64,000 nucleotides of DNA from NCBI GenBank assembly GCA_001600175.1, contig BCJC01000007.1, positions 892,115 to 956,114 on the forward strand. Direction: 5' to 3'. This document shows, in pieces, positions 1 through 11,800 of this stretch. The DNA is from Erythrobasidium yunnanense. Lineage: Eukaryota; Basidiomycota; Cystobasidiomycetes; Erythrobasidiales; Erythrobasidiaceae. How positions within the stretch are numbered: position 1 is the first letter of the stretch; each line of letters opens with the position of its first letter. The notes under the pieces were generated by a model. It did no database searches. It was not told the origin of the DNA and worked only from the letters and a program-made list of their open reading frames with translations. The position numbers were made by a program, and so were the translations under genes.

Positions 1-2377
1 CTTGTCCAGCTTCTGCTCCATTCTTGCATACCGATCATCTGCTACCTTCTGTGGAGTATTTGTCTTCTGAGTATCACCATTCGATGGTCTGAACAGCTGA
101 GCCAGCAGCGATGCAGCTTGATTGCCTCCTGAAGTGTCTGAAGACGATGTTGACAGTCCGAGAGCACGCTGTCCACCAGATCCTCTGATAGCTACTGGAG
201 ATGTAGGAGGTTCACTAGGCTGATCGTCTAGGCCGCGTACTGTCCTGCCGGCTAGCGAGACTTTCCGCTCGAATAGTCGATCCTCTACGGACCGCCCAAA
301 TCCTCGAGGTAACGTACCCCACAAATCGCCTGTACTTCTCGTATCGTTAAGCTTCAAGTTCTGACGAGACGTACGCCTGCTCAAGCGATAGAATGCCCAG
401 ATGATCGCTAGGATGGGGAAGTTGGCCAAACGGATCAAGAAGACATTGACTGTATGGAAGCGGCGCTATACCTGTCATCAGCACTAGTCTCAAGAGTGGT
501 ACGTGTTCATACTCACTGCATCCAGGAGGAGTTTTGCCGGAATCAGAAGAGGCAGCGCTATAAGATTGGTCGGCGCCATGAATTCGAAAAGGGCATCGCC
601 TTTGACCATATCCAGAGTTGTCACTGCATTCTGGTACAGAGACTCTTCCACCAAATTATACTGGATGACACTGAATGTGTTCGTCAAGATCGATATGAGG
701 ATAGTAAGAAGGAGTGTGTTGGAGAAGACAGCAAAGACCAGCATCAGGGCTGGACCTAGGTGTTCTCCGAAGAGGTTCGCCAGATCGAAGCCGACTGAAC
801 GCGAAGAGTTAGCTAACGATGGATACAGTGGACGCTGCTTAGCCAACCGTAGCTGTTTCCGAGAAAGACTTTGACCATGACCCAGGCTATCTGACCAACA
901 GAAAGCTGCCCTTCCGCGAGTACCCAGAATGCGACAAGGAATCCCGCTGACGCTAGCACAGCGAGGAACATGAACGCAACGTAGTCAATAAGCATGGCCC
1001 GCAGCCCGAGCAGGACCACCGAGTCCCGCAATAGCATGCCACAGAGTCGTGGAAAGAGGACTGGAGCGCCGAGCTGTGTAGTAGAATCTCAGCTACTATC
1101 TATCGAGTATTAGATCCTCATGCTGGCGTACCGCGAGAACGTCGAAAGCCTGACTTGAAAGTCCGTCATTGTGCCTACGCAAGCCAATGCTGCGCATTAT
1201 CACGTAAGTGAAGAAGATTGCTTGATGGCTGCAGTTAGCCAGCTGCATCCGAATCAGGTAGTAACGGAACACACCGAGAAAAGTGAAGTCGAATATATTC
1301 CAGATGTGAACAAAGTATGTTTGCCAGCCGCGTTCACGTAGACCCGCGAACTCTTCTAAGGCGAATCCAGTTGTGAAGAGAATGAAGAGTACTTCTGCTA
1401 GCTCCATCCGGCGAATGTCTCGGACTTGCTGTACAGTGAAGAAGAGAAAGACCAGCGCAAGCAATTCTGCAAGCTCGATGATGCGCCGTATCCGAGGCAC
1501 ACGCAGGACGTTGTGGTCCAGCAGCGGACGAGACGACAGCTGAAAGAACTCGACTGTGTCCGCTTTGTAGCTGTCTTTCATGATGGAATGCTGACTGGAG
1601 GGACGGTAGAGAAGCTCGCCTGTCCATATGCTCGTTACGAATTGCTGAATAGCCGGTGAGCGAATGAACCGCTTGGCTCCACTTTCGATGGCAATTTCGA
1701 GTGCAGATGACATATCTTCTTCTCCTTCTTGCAGCATTTCCTGTATCTCACTCTCCAGTGGCTCATGGCCAGCATCGAACGATTGCCTCTTAACGCCAGC
1801 AAAGGCATTGAAGCGCGTCGTGAGAATGACAGGTAGCTCAGAGCGAGTTTCGAATAGCGAGACGAGCTTTGTCGCTAGCAATTCACACAGCTGGGCTCGC
1901 GAGTTGTTGACAGCCTGGAAAGCCAGATCATCCTCCGCCCGGTCTTGGAAGTGAGTTCGCACGAGTAGAAGAGAATAGAGGAGAGCAGGATGTCTAGTGC
2001 GCGCGAAGAGGGTAGTTAGAGGTCGCACTATCGCATAGTCACAGGTCGGCCCGGTTAAGCTAAGGCGACTCTCTCAGCAAGAGCCATATGTAGCTCGAAC
2101 ATGTTTAATATACTCGTTGATTGTCAGAACGGAATCTGCGACAGTAATTAGCAAGGCGGATCAGGTGCATTGGGCCAGATCGCACAGACAAACCGACAGC
2201 AGATTCGACCTCTTTGCGTATACGACGGATCAGCGGGAATACCTGGGCAGCATCGTTGGATCCAGAAGACGTCGGCTGGCTTTCCCGGCCTGTCGAAGGC
2301 ATCGAATTGGGCTGTTCTTGAAGGGGGAAAATGTCATGACGGCGTTTGGCTCTTTTCGTACTTCCAAAATCTGGCAT
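1..2377 (-). CDS. YVC1: Yvc1-type vacuolar TRP cation channel (3' end beyond window)
   Basis: TRP-family channel that in yeast releases calcium from the vacuole. The N-terminal part carries the family's cytosolic block (motifs VRPL, NNSRAQLCE, AKRFIRSP), followed by several hydrophobic spans and a pore-side stretch ending in TNTLLLTILIS-like sequence, then a polar Ser-rich tail running off the left edge. Exons read: 2377-2194, a 22-base micro-exon 2135-2114, one from 2059 to about 1120, then three or more further exons with GT-AG junctions near 1080-1120, 795-845 and 450-515. The peptide joined across the first two introns (VDSVLT, then DYAIVRPL) matches the family, which supports the micro-exon. 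The start ATG lies 25 bases from the ATG of the divergent START gene; a later ATG near 2302 is possible. Family assignment is firm, the start moderate. Confidence 0.88.
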
Positions 2378-2402
2378 CTTCCTGGAGGGAGACTTTGGTA
2401 TC

Positions 2403-4237
2403 ATGGACAAGGCGCTCGTCAAGAGCTCGAAGGGCATCACGCCGGCGTCTCTCGCTGGCTCGCTAAGTCCCATCCTGGCCTTACTTATGAGCGGCAGACT
2501 CCCAGCGTATCAAGTCGCAGCGCTGCAGCTCATCACCGTCTTCCTCGTACAATTCCTGTCCATCCTTATGCGAACTGGTGGCTTAACATCTGACAAGAAG
2601 GTCATCAAGGAAAGCGAGCCCATCAAAGTGCAGGTGGTCAATCAGCCAGCGCAGAAGCAGCCTGAACAGCCGGCACCTTCTGTGCAGGTATTGCAGCATG
2701 AATTGGTGCAAGATGAGATCCTGGCAGCGAAACAGACAGCTCTAGCGAAGCCTTTGATCCTCGAAAGCCAAGTCCGGCCCGACGACATCATAGAGAAGCT
2801 ACCTAGAGCAGTCAAAAGTAAAGCGATAGAGGAGCACCCTCTGTATTCCAATGACAAAATAGACGCATGCCTGCGTCATTTCCTCGCAATACTCGACCCT
2901 AGCCAGCTTGTTCATATGCCCGCCTCATCAGACGAACAAGTCATTCCAGCACCTGTCCCGCTCGCTTCTTGGGAACAGCTCTTGTCAACGTCATTCAGCA
3001 CTGTAGCAAAACATCCTACCATTCCCCATCTATATTCCATATCAGCCTACTATCCAGATGTACCGATACGCAATCTGTGGGAACTCTTGATCGATATAAC
3101 AGGAAGACCAAGCTGGGACAGCATGTGCTATACCACAGAGGAGATAGAACAGATAGGTCTAGCGGATCAGACAGAGGGTGCGACTCGGCAGGCGACACTC
3201 TCATACTTGGCCACAAAGGGCATGTTTCCCGTCAAAGCGAACGATATGGTCATGCTGTCCGTCAATGCTCGTCTATTACCTGACAAGCCTCTTCGTCTTG
3301 TTTGTGCAACGACAACGTAAGTTTACCTTCTCAAAGCTTGAATAAACGCTCTGATGCAGGTATAACAGCGTGGAACACCCTACAAAACCTCCGACGCGGT
3401 CGTACACACGTATGCAACTTACAACATCGGGGTTCATCGCGGAAGAAGACAGCCAAGGCGGTACTCGCGTAACTCAGCTCACCGATCTAAGCGCATTAGG
3501 CTCGTGGGTGCCAGGAAAGATTATCAAGATGGTAACAGAGAGTATGATACCTAAGAGTCTAGTTAAGATTGGCGAAGTTGCGAAAGTGTAAGCAATCTGG
3601 CCCACCTGCGGTTAGGATGGTTACTGATACGGCTTTCTTTAGACGCGCACCGCAGGGGCCGCGTGCCGCGTTGCATGGTGATACATGGCTTCCGCCAGTC
3701 ATAGGAACATGGGACGCTCCGACTTCGTCTGCTGCATCCAGTACAACCATGGTTGACGAGCCGCGTCAAAGTCATAGATCAGCTCCCTCGGTCAGCTCTG
3801 TCGCGACAGCAGAGACATTTGCCGACTCAGTAGATGACCATTCAGATTCCGAGAAGGTACCTGCCTCGACAAGCAGAGATATGAAGGAATTAGTGGTGCA
3901 GTTAAGGGCAGTCAACTCTCGCCTGGCGCATCTCGAAGGTCTGGCTGGCTCGGCTGCTTTACCCAAGCCGGCTTCAGGGTCGCCCTCTGCAGCAGATATC
4001 GCCAATGGTCATACCGGCGGATATCACCCCCCCTCTGCGCCTTTCGGGATGAACAGAGTTACGGACAATGCGCTTGCAAGGACAGACATAGGTGGAGGAC
4101 CTCTTGGATGGATGAGTCGGCTGAATGTTCGCTCTTTCGTGTCGGGCTTGGGTGCCGGCATATTCTCAACTACTACTGCAGCTACGGTTGCTGCTTTGGT
4201 AGTCTTTTACCTGCGGAGGAAAAAGATCATAGGATGA
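2403..4237 (+). CDS. START-domain protein with terminal membrane anchors
   Basis: Three exons (2403-3316, 3360-3587, 3643-4237) give 578 residues. A hydrophobic segment lies near residues 30-55 and a second one close to the C-terminus, followed by RRKK. The centre (about residues 190-390) has START/Bet v1-like features: WELLIDITGRPSWD, then a long beta-rich stretch ending in a predicted helix. Proteins of this kind bind a lipid in a closed cavity and often sit at membrane contacts; the ligand cannot be told here. A Ser/Ala-rich linker with a short heptad-like stretch (VVQLRAVNSRLAHLEG) precedes the last membrane segment. Both introns are short with GTAAGT or GTAAGC donors. The gene is divergent from the channel and convergent with the decay factor downstream. 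Confidence 0.8.
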
Positions 4238-4592
4238 ACGGGCAGACACCGTACAAGACTGTGTAAATATCGCAGAGTACTTGTTGTTGATATTGCATTC
4301 ATCACTCAGCTTTCAGCGCTTTCCTCACATTCCGTCTCTGTCTGACAACGATGGGAAACTACTAAACACTTTGCCGCCTCACTTGACGGACATACCGAGC
4401 TGTGATGTAATCAAGCTACCGGCTTCTGCTGGTCCACGTTCCCGTTGGATAGGTTCATGGCTGCAACCCGACTTGGTGGTAAGACAGTCTGCCAAGGACT
4501 CTCCAGAGCCTCCTTATCTGGCAGCACTTGGCTATATGTAGATTGAATATTCTGAGCGTGCCTCTCTGGATACGCTATATCCTGCACGCCAT
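4238..4592. other. Convergent intergenic region
   Basis: About 355 bases between the ends of two convergent genes. No conserved coding signal is seen; it should hold the two 3' untranslated regions. Confidence 0.5.
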
Positions 4593-7500
4593 CTAGCCAT
4601 ATTGTCTCCCGAATGTACGCTGAGCTGGGTTGAGGTTAGAGGGTTGCGGCGTTACTTGAACATTCCGTCTTGGCGAAGGTGGATTCCATATGTCTGCTTG
4701 ACCCTGAGATATAGCCGGCATTCCTCCCGCTACAGCGGGTCCAAATGGCATGCTCCTGCTCGCATCGAAGGCATATACATTCGAGCTCGGAGAAGAGCGA
4801 TTGTTTGTCTGCGGCTGGCTCTGGTTGGGCATGCTGTTGAATAACGCCTCTGCTCCGCTGGCTGAACTTGACCCAGGCCTTGCTGAGCCGATTGCACCCA
4901 GTGGAGAAGATCCCGATCCAAGTCTGGTATGGCTTGGAGTGCCAGCGGTAGGACCAGCTAAAGGCGATGACCATATTGACTGACCGCGAAGGGTACTAGC
5001 TGCAATTGGTGGGCTCTGCTTAGTGGCGAATGGAGCGGCCGTGACTGGTTGGTGAAGGACAGAAGCAGCATCCATCGTAGGGGAAGTCCGAAGATCCATA
5101 GAATTGCCTTGTAGAACTTGCAAAAGTAGATCCGAAGCTGTTCGGGAAACTGCAGCTGGATTCGTGACCTGATTGGGCAAGGCGGCTGCGACTGGCTGCT
5201 GCATAACAGGCGAGTTCCCCTTTACAGGTGTTCTGCCCGGTGAAGCCAGTCAGCAAATGTCGCCGCAGCAGACTTCTAAACTTACCTAGTCTGAGCTGGC
5301 TGCAAGACTCTTGAAGGATACAGGATCTCCTCATCGTCATCCTCCTCCTCATCTCCCAAGTTGTCAGTGCCAGTGTTCCCAGTTGCAACCCGCATAGCCA
5401 GATCTAGCACATCGTCCTCGGTTGTCAAATGCTCTGACAGGTTCTCCTCCTCTTCGCTGAAGTTTCCTCCCTCAGCATCGTCATCTCCTTGTTCGGGCAT
5501 GTCATCTTCAGACTCCCAAGCTGGTGTGGCAAGGGCAGCCGGCGCACCGGCTTTGACGGGGCTCCAGGGTTGAGATGCCGGGTTGAGACGCTTTGATCGG
5601 ATAACAAAGTAGCCGCGCTCGATGACGAGAGGACAGGAATCAGACTGAGCGAGGAGACTGGCGTCGCTTAGCAGATCGCCAAGTCTGAGGACTTGCTCTT
5701 CGTTCGGATGTAGGTTCGCGCTAGAATTGGCTGCCGCCGCAAGGGCTGCTGACACATTCTTCGCTGCGCTTCCAACCGAAGCATCCTTCATTCTTCGTCT
5801 GAGCGGTGCAAAGCCTAGCATGTCGATGTCCTCCTCGAGCATGAAGTCACCAGCGGTGACCGGGGGCATTTGTAGCGGGAAAGCAGATGCTAGAGCATTG
5901 GCGAAGCTAGCGTACGATGTCCAGAAACCACGAATAGCGGAACATACTTCTGGTGCGACAGATGGGTCAGCCGTCTTGAAGTTGGCTGATGTGGTATCGA
6001 ATTTGGCGAGATAGTCGGCATTGCTGAGTAGCCACATGCTTGCGATTCGCAGAGCAGGCAAAGCGCGTCGTAGAACAGCGGAGATGGACTGGGCCAATAG
6101 CATGCTGCGCTCCGATTGTGGAGCACTAGCGGGTCTTTGCAAGGCTTCGTGAAGCTCGACGCCTCGGCTTTCGGTGACGGCAATGCTCATGAGTTCGGCG
6201 ACCAAAGCTAGAGTGTGCAGAAGAGCAGATGACTCGAGCGAAGCCGGGTCGATATTGACATTCTTGGAAGCTGAAATAACAATTAGCGATCTAGACTTGG
6301 TCCCAAGATTAGTCAAACGCACCTATGTCTGACTTGCTGCTCATTCGTCTGCTAATTCTGGCATACCACCATGCGCTCATTGCCGTTACAATCGATTTGA
6401 CGATCACATCCGACGGCAAAACGCGTTTGTTGACAGAATTCGAAAACAGCTGAGTGACTCGAGTGAATTGCGCTGGAAGGGAGTTCAGGCTATAGACAAC
6501 TCTTGGTCAGCCTGCATCGGTCTAAGCTGAAGCACCTCGGCTTACTTGGATCCTTGAAAGAGCATAGCGTGTAGCGCTACAAACTGCTTCTTGAAGTCTT
6601 CCAGCAGATTACCCGGGTCGCTAAGTACTGCAGCTCTTCCTACAAACTCATCTACGTCTTTGTAGCTACCGGTTCTTGTAGTCTTGCGGTCTGTCTTGAG
6701 CTGTTCATCGGCTTCCCAGCTCTTCAGTATCTTGACGAAAGTAGCTGCAATATTGTCTTTGGCGGTGTTGAATGCCTTCTTGACGCAGAGAGCTCGGTAA
6801 TAGTGATATATGGAGGAAAGTGTGTCGTGCTGATACCCGGCTAGGACTGCTAGCTGGTTAGAGGGGTTTCCTGACGCAATACGTGAGCAATGATGATATG
6901 AATGCGCTTCTGAGCTGCCTCTTACCGTCATCTGGGACGAGCACGCGAGCCTGATGATACGCCTCAAACGCTTTCGCCCAGCTTCCTTCCCGCTTCTCGT
7001 TGGCTTGAGCTACTGCTGTGGGTGCTAGCTTTCCTCCTCTTGGCTTCGGTATCACTGCATTGTTGGCTTTCTTGCTTCCTTCGGCATACAGCTCCTTGTA
7101 TCTTGCGATATCCCCAAAGCAGATGAGGACCTTGTGGCATAGAAGAACAGCCTGATCGTGTATCTCTTTGCTAGCTTTGAAGTCTGGATCTGCCTCCCAA
7201 TCGCCTACGCCTAGCTGCAGCAATCGCAGTGGTGTTCTCGCCTCTTCTACATCGAATACGCCTACGATCCTGATGAGGAGATCTCGCCAGTAGGCTTCTT
7301 CCTTGCCTAGAAAGTCTCTGAAGGTATGTAGGAGCTTGCGGCGCTGTGCTGCGCTTGAAGAACCTCGATCGCCAGCACCATCAGGTCGTCGCTTGGAATT
7401 GCTACTGCCTCGAGGATTGCTGTTGTTAGCGGCGAGCTTGTCCAATGCATTTAAGCGTTGTCTGAAGTTCTGGATGATGTTGTGGGACGTGTTGAGAAAC

Positions 7501-7824
7501 AGTACGTTTAGGCCAAAGAGACGTCGTCTAGCCTGCGCCTGACTTTCCGTTGTGGTATCGCTAGCCGCTACAGGCTGCTGGAAGATGAGGGCCAGACAGT
7601 GTCTTCGTAGACTGACACCACGGCAATGCGTAAGTACAATTAGCTCGACGACAGCTGCACGAGGCTGGCGAAGCTGAGCCTTACTTTTCCCTAGCGAAGA
7701 CAACATCCGGATTCCATGGGTCCTTCTTGCTGAGGAGATCTGAGAGCTCAGTGCAGAGCTGTTTCGCCTGCTTCTCACTGCTCTGGCGCGCTGCGCTGAT
7801 ACGGTCTCGTTCTCGGCTCGTCAT
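4593..7824 (-). CDS. Est1/Ebs1/SMG7-like protein
   Basis: Member of the Est1/SMG5-7 family, which has a 14-3-3-like TPR fold and acts in nonsense-mediated mRNA decay or telomerase recruitment. The diagnostic stretch lies where exons 2 and 3 join (6926/6870): NPSNQLAVLAGYQHD followed by SIYHYYRAL, the family's conserved TPR helix pair. Exons follow clear GT-AG junctions: 7824-7685, 7611-6926, 6870 to about 6546, then others starting near 6492, 6272 and 5236; phases agree at all junctions tested. The C-terminal third is acidic (SEEEENLSEHL, EEEDDDEE), then a low-complexity Ser/Pro/Gln tail of about 200 residues. No PIN domain is visible, which argues for an SMG7/Ebs1-type role rather than SMG6. 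Start chosen at the first ATG of exon 1. Confidence 0.82.
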
Positions 7825-8285
7825 GCTGGCGGGTGAGGCCGTATTGACGGCTGGTATCCTTTGAAGTCGTAAGATGTCGTTATGCTACTCCATCACTGCG
7901 TATATCGATACTCAAGTTGGTTGAAGGGAGTAAGTTAGGAATCGGTCTCTGGCGAACCGTTTCGCTATGGCATGCGCTTTTACGAGCTGGGTTGTATTAT
8001 TTGCCCTACAGACTACACAAGTCTTCTACTTTGTACATTCTATCACTGATATGGCGCGCGTGGGAATGGCCCGCTTCAACACAGAAGCTTTTCGAGCTCG
8101 ACTTCCAATATCTGCTAGGCATCGTGTGTGAGTATATGAGCCAGTGCAGAGAGCCATATGCATCATCCAGATGCTCACCAGCTACCGTACGAGTCGAGTG
8201 GAACAACAGAGATTGACTCTGGTAGCCAAGCGTAATCTTCGATACACCGGCCGGCCAGGATACAGAGCAGCGGTCAAGGAGGGGA
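7825..8285. other. Intergenic region, no gene seen
   Basis: About 460 bases between the start of the Est1-like gene and the stop of TIM8. Open frames on the plus strand (7917-8216) have no recognisable content. It probably holds the Est1-like promoter and the TIM8 3' end. Confidence 0.4.
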
Positions 8286-8766
8286 TTAGATGAGCTGCGC
8301 AGAACCCGCTGCTGCTTGCTGCTTGGACTGGAGGGTGCTAACAAGGAAGAGAGATGTGTCGAGGAAGCGGTTTACCTGCAAACGATATGGTAAGCTGCGG
8401 TTTCCGTGACAGAGCGGCATTGCAGAACGCCTACACAAGTCGACAAACACTCTTGATCTTTCCTGTAGGTGGTGACCGGCATCAGCGACGTACAGAAAAT
8501 GTTCGAGACGTCTTGACGGACCGGCGTAAAGACGAGTCGTTCAGCCGCACATCGCAGGTATTCAAGCAGCGTTCTGTGAACTCGTTTATGCTTGTCTGCA
8601 TCCTCGCTTTACTCTGCTCTGCCTCCAGAAAGCTAGCGAGCTCACGCTGGAAAGCAAGCATTGAAAGATCTGATTTGAGCTGGGAAAGTCTCAAATTGAT
8701 GTGTAAGGTCGCAAGCTGCACCTTTGTAGCGTCATCAAAGCTGTTAATCGTCTCGGCGGTGGACAT
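8286..8766 (-). CDS. TIM8: Mitochondrial small Tim chaperone Tim8
   Basis: Intermembrane-space chaperone of the small Tim family, which works with Tim13 to pass hydrophobic precursors to the TIM22 or TIM23 translocase. It is spread over four exons (8766-8722, 8646-8522, 8462-8435, 8375-8286), giving 95 residues, the normal family size. The twin CX3C motif is complete but split: CLNTC in exon 2, CLSTC in exon 3, followed by VNRFLDTSLF from exon 4, which matches the Tim8 end. FLEAEQSKAR and EFTERC before the first pair also fit Tim8 rather than Tim9, 10 or 13. The first intron (75 bases) has no stop in frame, so a longer protein is possible; removing it restores family length. The second intron has an unusual GTCCGT donor. 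Confidence 0.85.
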
Positions 8767-8830
8767 TTCGAAGGTTTGAATTGTCAGGTGGTAAAGCGAC
8801 TCTTGACTTCTTAATCACTATTTCTTAATC

Positions 8831-10252
8831 ATGGATACATCGAGTGTTTCATCTTCCACAGGGCATTCACATCTCAATGGCCATAGACCTATCCCGCCTG
8901 AAACACTTAAGACAGTCGTTGAAGCATCACTAAAAGCTGTCGGCCAAGTTAAAGCAATCCGGGAAGCTGTCCGCTTGCTGTCACGACGACACCAAGAGTA
9001 TGAAAAGTACAACGATGAGCGGTGGGAAGCCATGAATGAGCGGATGAGCCAGCTCGAGAGCGCTCGTCCGAACGAGGTACCTCGGGAGCGTGTCAAGCTG
9101 GTCAACGGACATCATCCTTCGCAAGACGACGTGTCTGAAAGCCTCAGAGATAGAAAGGATATCGTTAATGGCCAAGACGACGATGTTCCTACCCTGACTA
9201 CTTTTACGCCCGTCCAAGCGAGCTTCAGTAACCCAGCCCGCCAATCACCTTCACCTTCCCCCTCTCACGTCACACTATCGCACCCATCGCATTTGCAAAC
9301 CTCGCCCTCCTCTGCTGTGTCCAGCAGGCAAGCGATACTGTCTCCCATCAGACAACGGCTATCAGAGTCGCAGAGGCTACAGTCGCCCACTAGAGCCGGT
9401 CAATCATCGGAGACCATACTTGATGTGCAAGCAGGCACCTCGACGGCCTACCAATCCTTATCTCCCACCTCCGTGACCGAGTTCCAGAACAAACCTTTCG
9501 ATATCGTTTTCGAGCGCCTTCCGACCAGACGGCAAACCACTCCAGACAGAGAGGATGACGTGGAAGGTTACGAAGCTTTCATTGAGGAGATGGAAGGTCC
9601 GGGCAAAGGGAAAGGCAAAGCAAAGGATAGCCCAAATGGATACCGAGAAGATCCTTCCGCCGGCGAGAAAGGGGCATACGTTAACTTGAGAGATGTTGAG
9701 GTTGATGTGAATCAGGAAGAGAGTAAGTGCAGCGATGAGTACCGCCCTCGAGGCCTGATCTGACTTTTCACAGCAGCCCGGTCCCCATCTGTTTTGAGTC
9801 CGCTCCGATCATCTGGCTCTTCTGACAAGGTACTGAAAGGAAGAGATATCGGAGAACAATACAAAGCCATCAAAATAGAACACAATCGGTTGAAAGCTTG
9901 GGAGCGGCAGCTTGAGAAACAGGCCGCACGGCAAGAAGAGATCAAAGCTATCCATCTTGACCACGAAGAAGAGCTTGAGAAACGCTTACAAGCAGTCATT
10001 AAGCGAGAAGAAAAGGTACAGCGGGTTGAAGCTGTGCTGGAAATGCGGTCAAGAGGCGCAAGACCGCATGAAGTGGAAGCTGCGATCTATAGGAGAGTAG
10101 AAGATGCAAGAGCTATACGCGAGGAATGTAAGAGAAGGGCAGAGGAGCTGAACGAAGCTGAAGAAGCTTGGTGTCGAGCGAAGAAGGTGGACTATGTGCC
10201 AGTCATCAAGGACGGGCAATGGCCTTTCAACATCTTCCCTCTGGATCGTTGA
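8831..10252 (+). CDS. Coiled-coil protein of unknown function
   Basis: Two exons (8831-9722, 9774-10252; acceptor could also be three bases later) encode 456 residues. Residues about 20-75 and 315-430 are charged and helical with heptad-like spacing (RLKAWERQLEKQAARQEE), typical of coiled coils. The middle is a Ser/Pro/Thr-rich disordered linker. The final residues DGQWPFNIFPLDR are more hydrophobic and might be a short binding motif. No catalytic or known domain was recognised. It lies divergent from TIM8 with about 65 bases between start codons, so the two probably share a promoter. Confidence 0.7.
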
Positions 10253-10347
10253 TGGATGTAATGTTGTCCTCCAGATTGCAGATGTCTCTCGTCACGCAAA
10301 TAGATCTCGCAGTTTGTCATTGTAACTACTTTATCGTTTCCAGCGGC

Positions 10348-11472
10348 ATGTCGGGCCAAGCAGCACCTCTAGATGCACCTCCTTCCTACGATACCACTTC
10401 TTCTGCTACTGCAGCCAACTCAAGTTCTGGAAGTAGCGTGACCGTGCAAGGCGGATCGGCGCCCGTTTCGACTCCAACACCAGCTCGTCACAGCGACCGC
10501 GATATCGAGCAAGAGAACCGGCCACTACCACCACACTGGATTCCTCAGTTTGACAACCATCAAGACCGCTTCTTGTGAATATTGATTTGCGCAGCCGGCT
10601 TCGGTGACGCGCGACTTGACGTTATGATCTTGTTGCTTTCAGCTTCGTCGATACGGATGCGAGACCTCCTCGCTCAACATGGCTGCATCCACTCGACGAC
10701 CCAGAATGGCTAGCGACTGTTCCAGCTGGAAAGGACCCTCTCCAGCACATAGACGATTTGTGGCATAACGAGCCTCATCCAACGCCAGAGCCGCAGAGGA
10801 GGATGCTACCGCAGTATAATGTACAGCAAGGTCTACCTGGAGTCAGACAAGGCGGCACTCCTCGAATGCAAGGCAACTATCCTGGAACTCAGACTATGAT
10901 GCAAGGCCAGGGTCAGCCTAGAATGGTCAGCTTGGTCCGCACACGCTTTGGAAGAATGAGACTGATGGTGTCATGTACAGGTCACTATGGAAGACCTGGT
11001 ACAGCATGAGTTGTCGAAGATGGGCACGCCGGAAGAATACGCTCGTCAGCATCCTCCTTCGAAAGGCAGCAAGCTCTTCCATCACAAAGAATCTGCTTCA
11101 AAGCGCCAGAGAAGACATGCAGAGCATCGTGCCCAAGACCTGGCAGACGAGCTTTCGTACAGGTCGCCAATGGTCAGCCCGTATGCAAGTCCGTATGGAT
11201 GTAGGTCAGCCGCATGCTTGTGCTCTAGAGGTCTGCTGATCAAGCCGCTTCTAGACCCTGGTTACGGGCGAGGCTGTGAGCATCAAAGCTGTCAGTCATA
11301 GCTGGTTCAATTCTGACAACTTACCCTATAGATGGAGCCTACTACCCTGGTATGGGCATGTCCGGCGCTTTCTTGGGTCTGGGTAAGATCTGACTGGCTT
11401 GACACATCTGCGGCTAGCTAATCCACATTCTAATCAGGTGCCGGAGCGTTGCTGGGCGCCGCATTGTTCTGA
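10348..11472 (+). CDS. WW-domain protein, Wwm1-like
   Basis: Six exons (10348-10574, 10643-10925, 10981-11200, 11255-11275, 11332-11382, 11438-11472) give 278 residues. A WW domain is split by the first intron: LPPHWIPQF, then FVDTDARPPRSTWLHPL, with both tryptophans and the final proline in place. WW domains bind Pro-rich ligands. The centre is Gln/Pro/Gly-rich; the C-terminus is a Gly/Tyr stretch then a small-residue hydrophobic zipper (GAGALLGAALF). This order, WW first and Gly-rich zipper last, resembles yeast Wwm1, which binds the metacaspase Mca1. The fourth exon is only 21 bases. The second intron donor (GTCAGC) is weak, so that junction is less certain. Confidence 0.75.
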
Positions 11473-11800
11473 TAATTTGACTCCAGCAATGAGCGCTTCC
11501 TTCGTACCGTCAGTATTGTTGATGATCAGATTATGCGCCCTTTAAGATTTGCAGGTAGCTGGCGTTGCTATCTCCTAGCCTGCTGGCAGCTGCTGGCACT
11601 ACAATCTTCCAAGACTACTGACCAAGCTGGGATGCTGACCCACCTTGTAGAACATGACGTCGAGCGTTTCTTATTTCTTCCACTTCCATGACAGTGGAAA
11701 ACGCTAGTTTGGCGGAATCCGCAGCAAACGTCAAGTTTGACGGAAGATTTGGCGCTGGAAGACGTGAATCACGAGTATAAATACTCCCTAAATTCGCAGC
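11473..11800 (+). promoter_or_regulatory. Likely promoter with TATA box
   Basis: AGTATAAATA at about 11773-11782 is a good TATA element, followed by a pyrimidine-rich leader with two near-repeats of TTCATTATCTA. It lies just upstream of the broken region below and may be that gene's old promoter. Confidence 0.4.
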
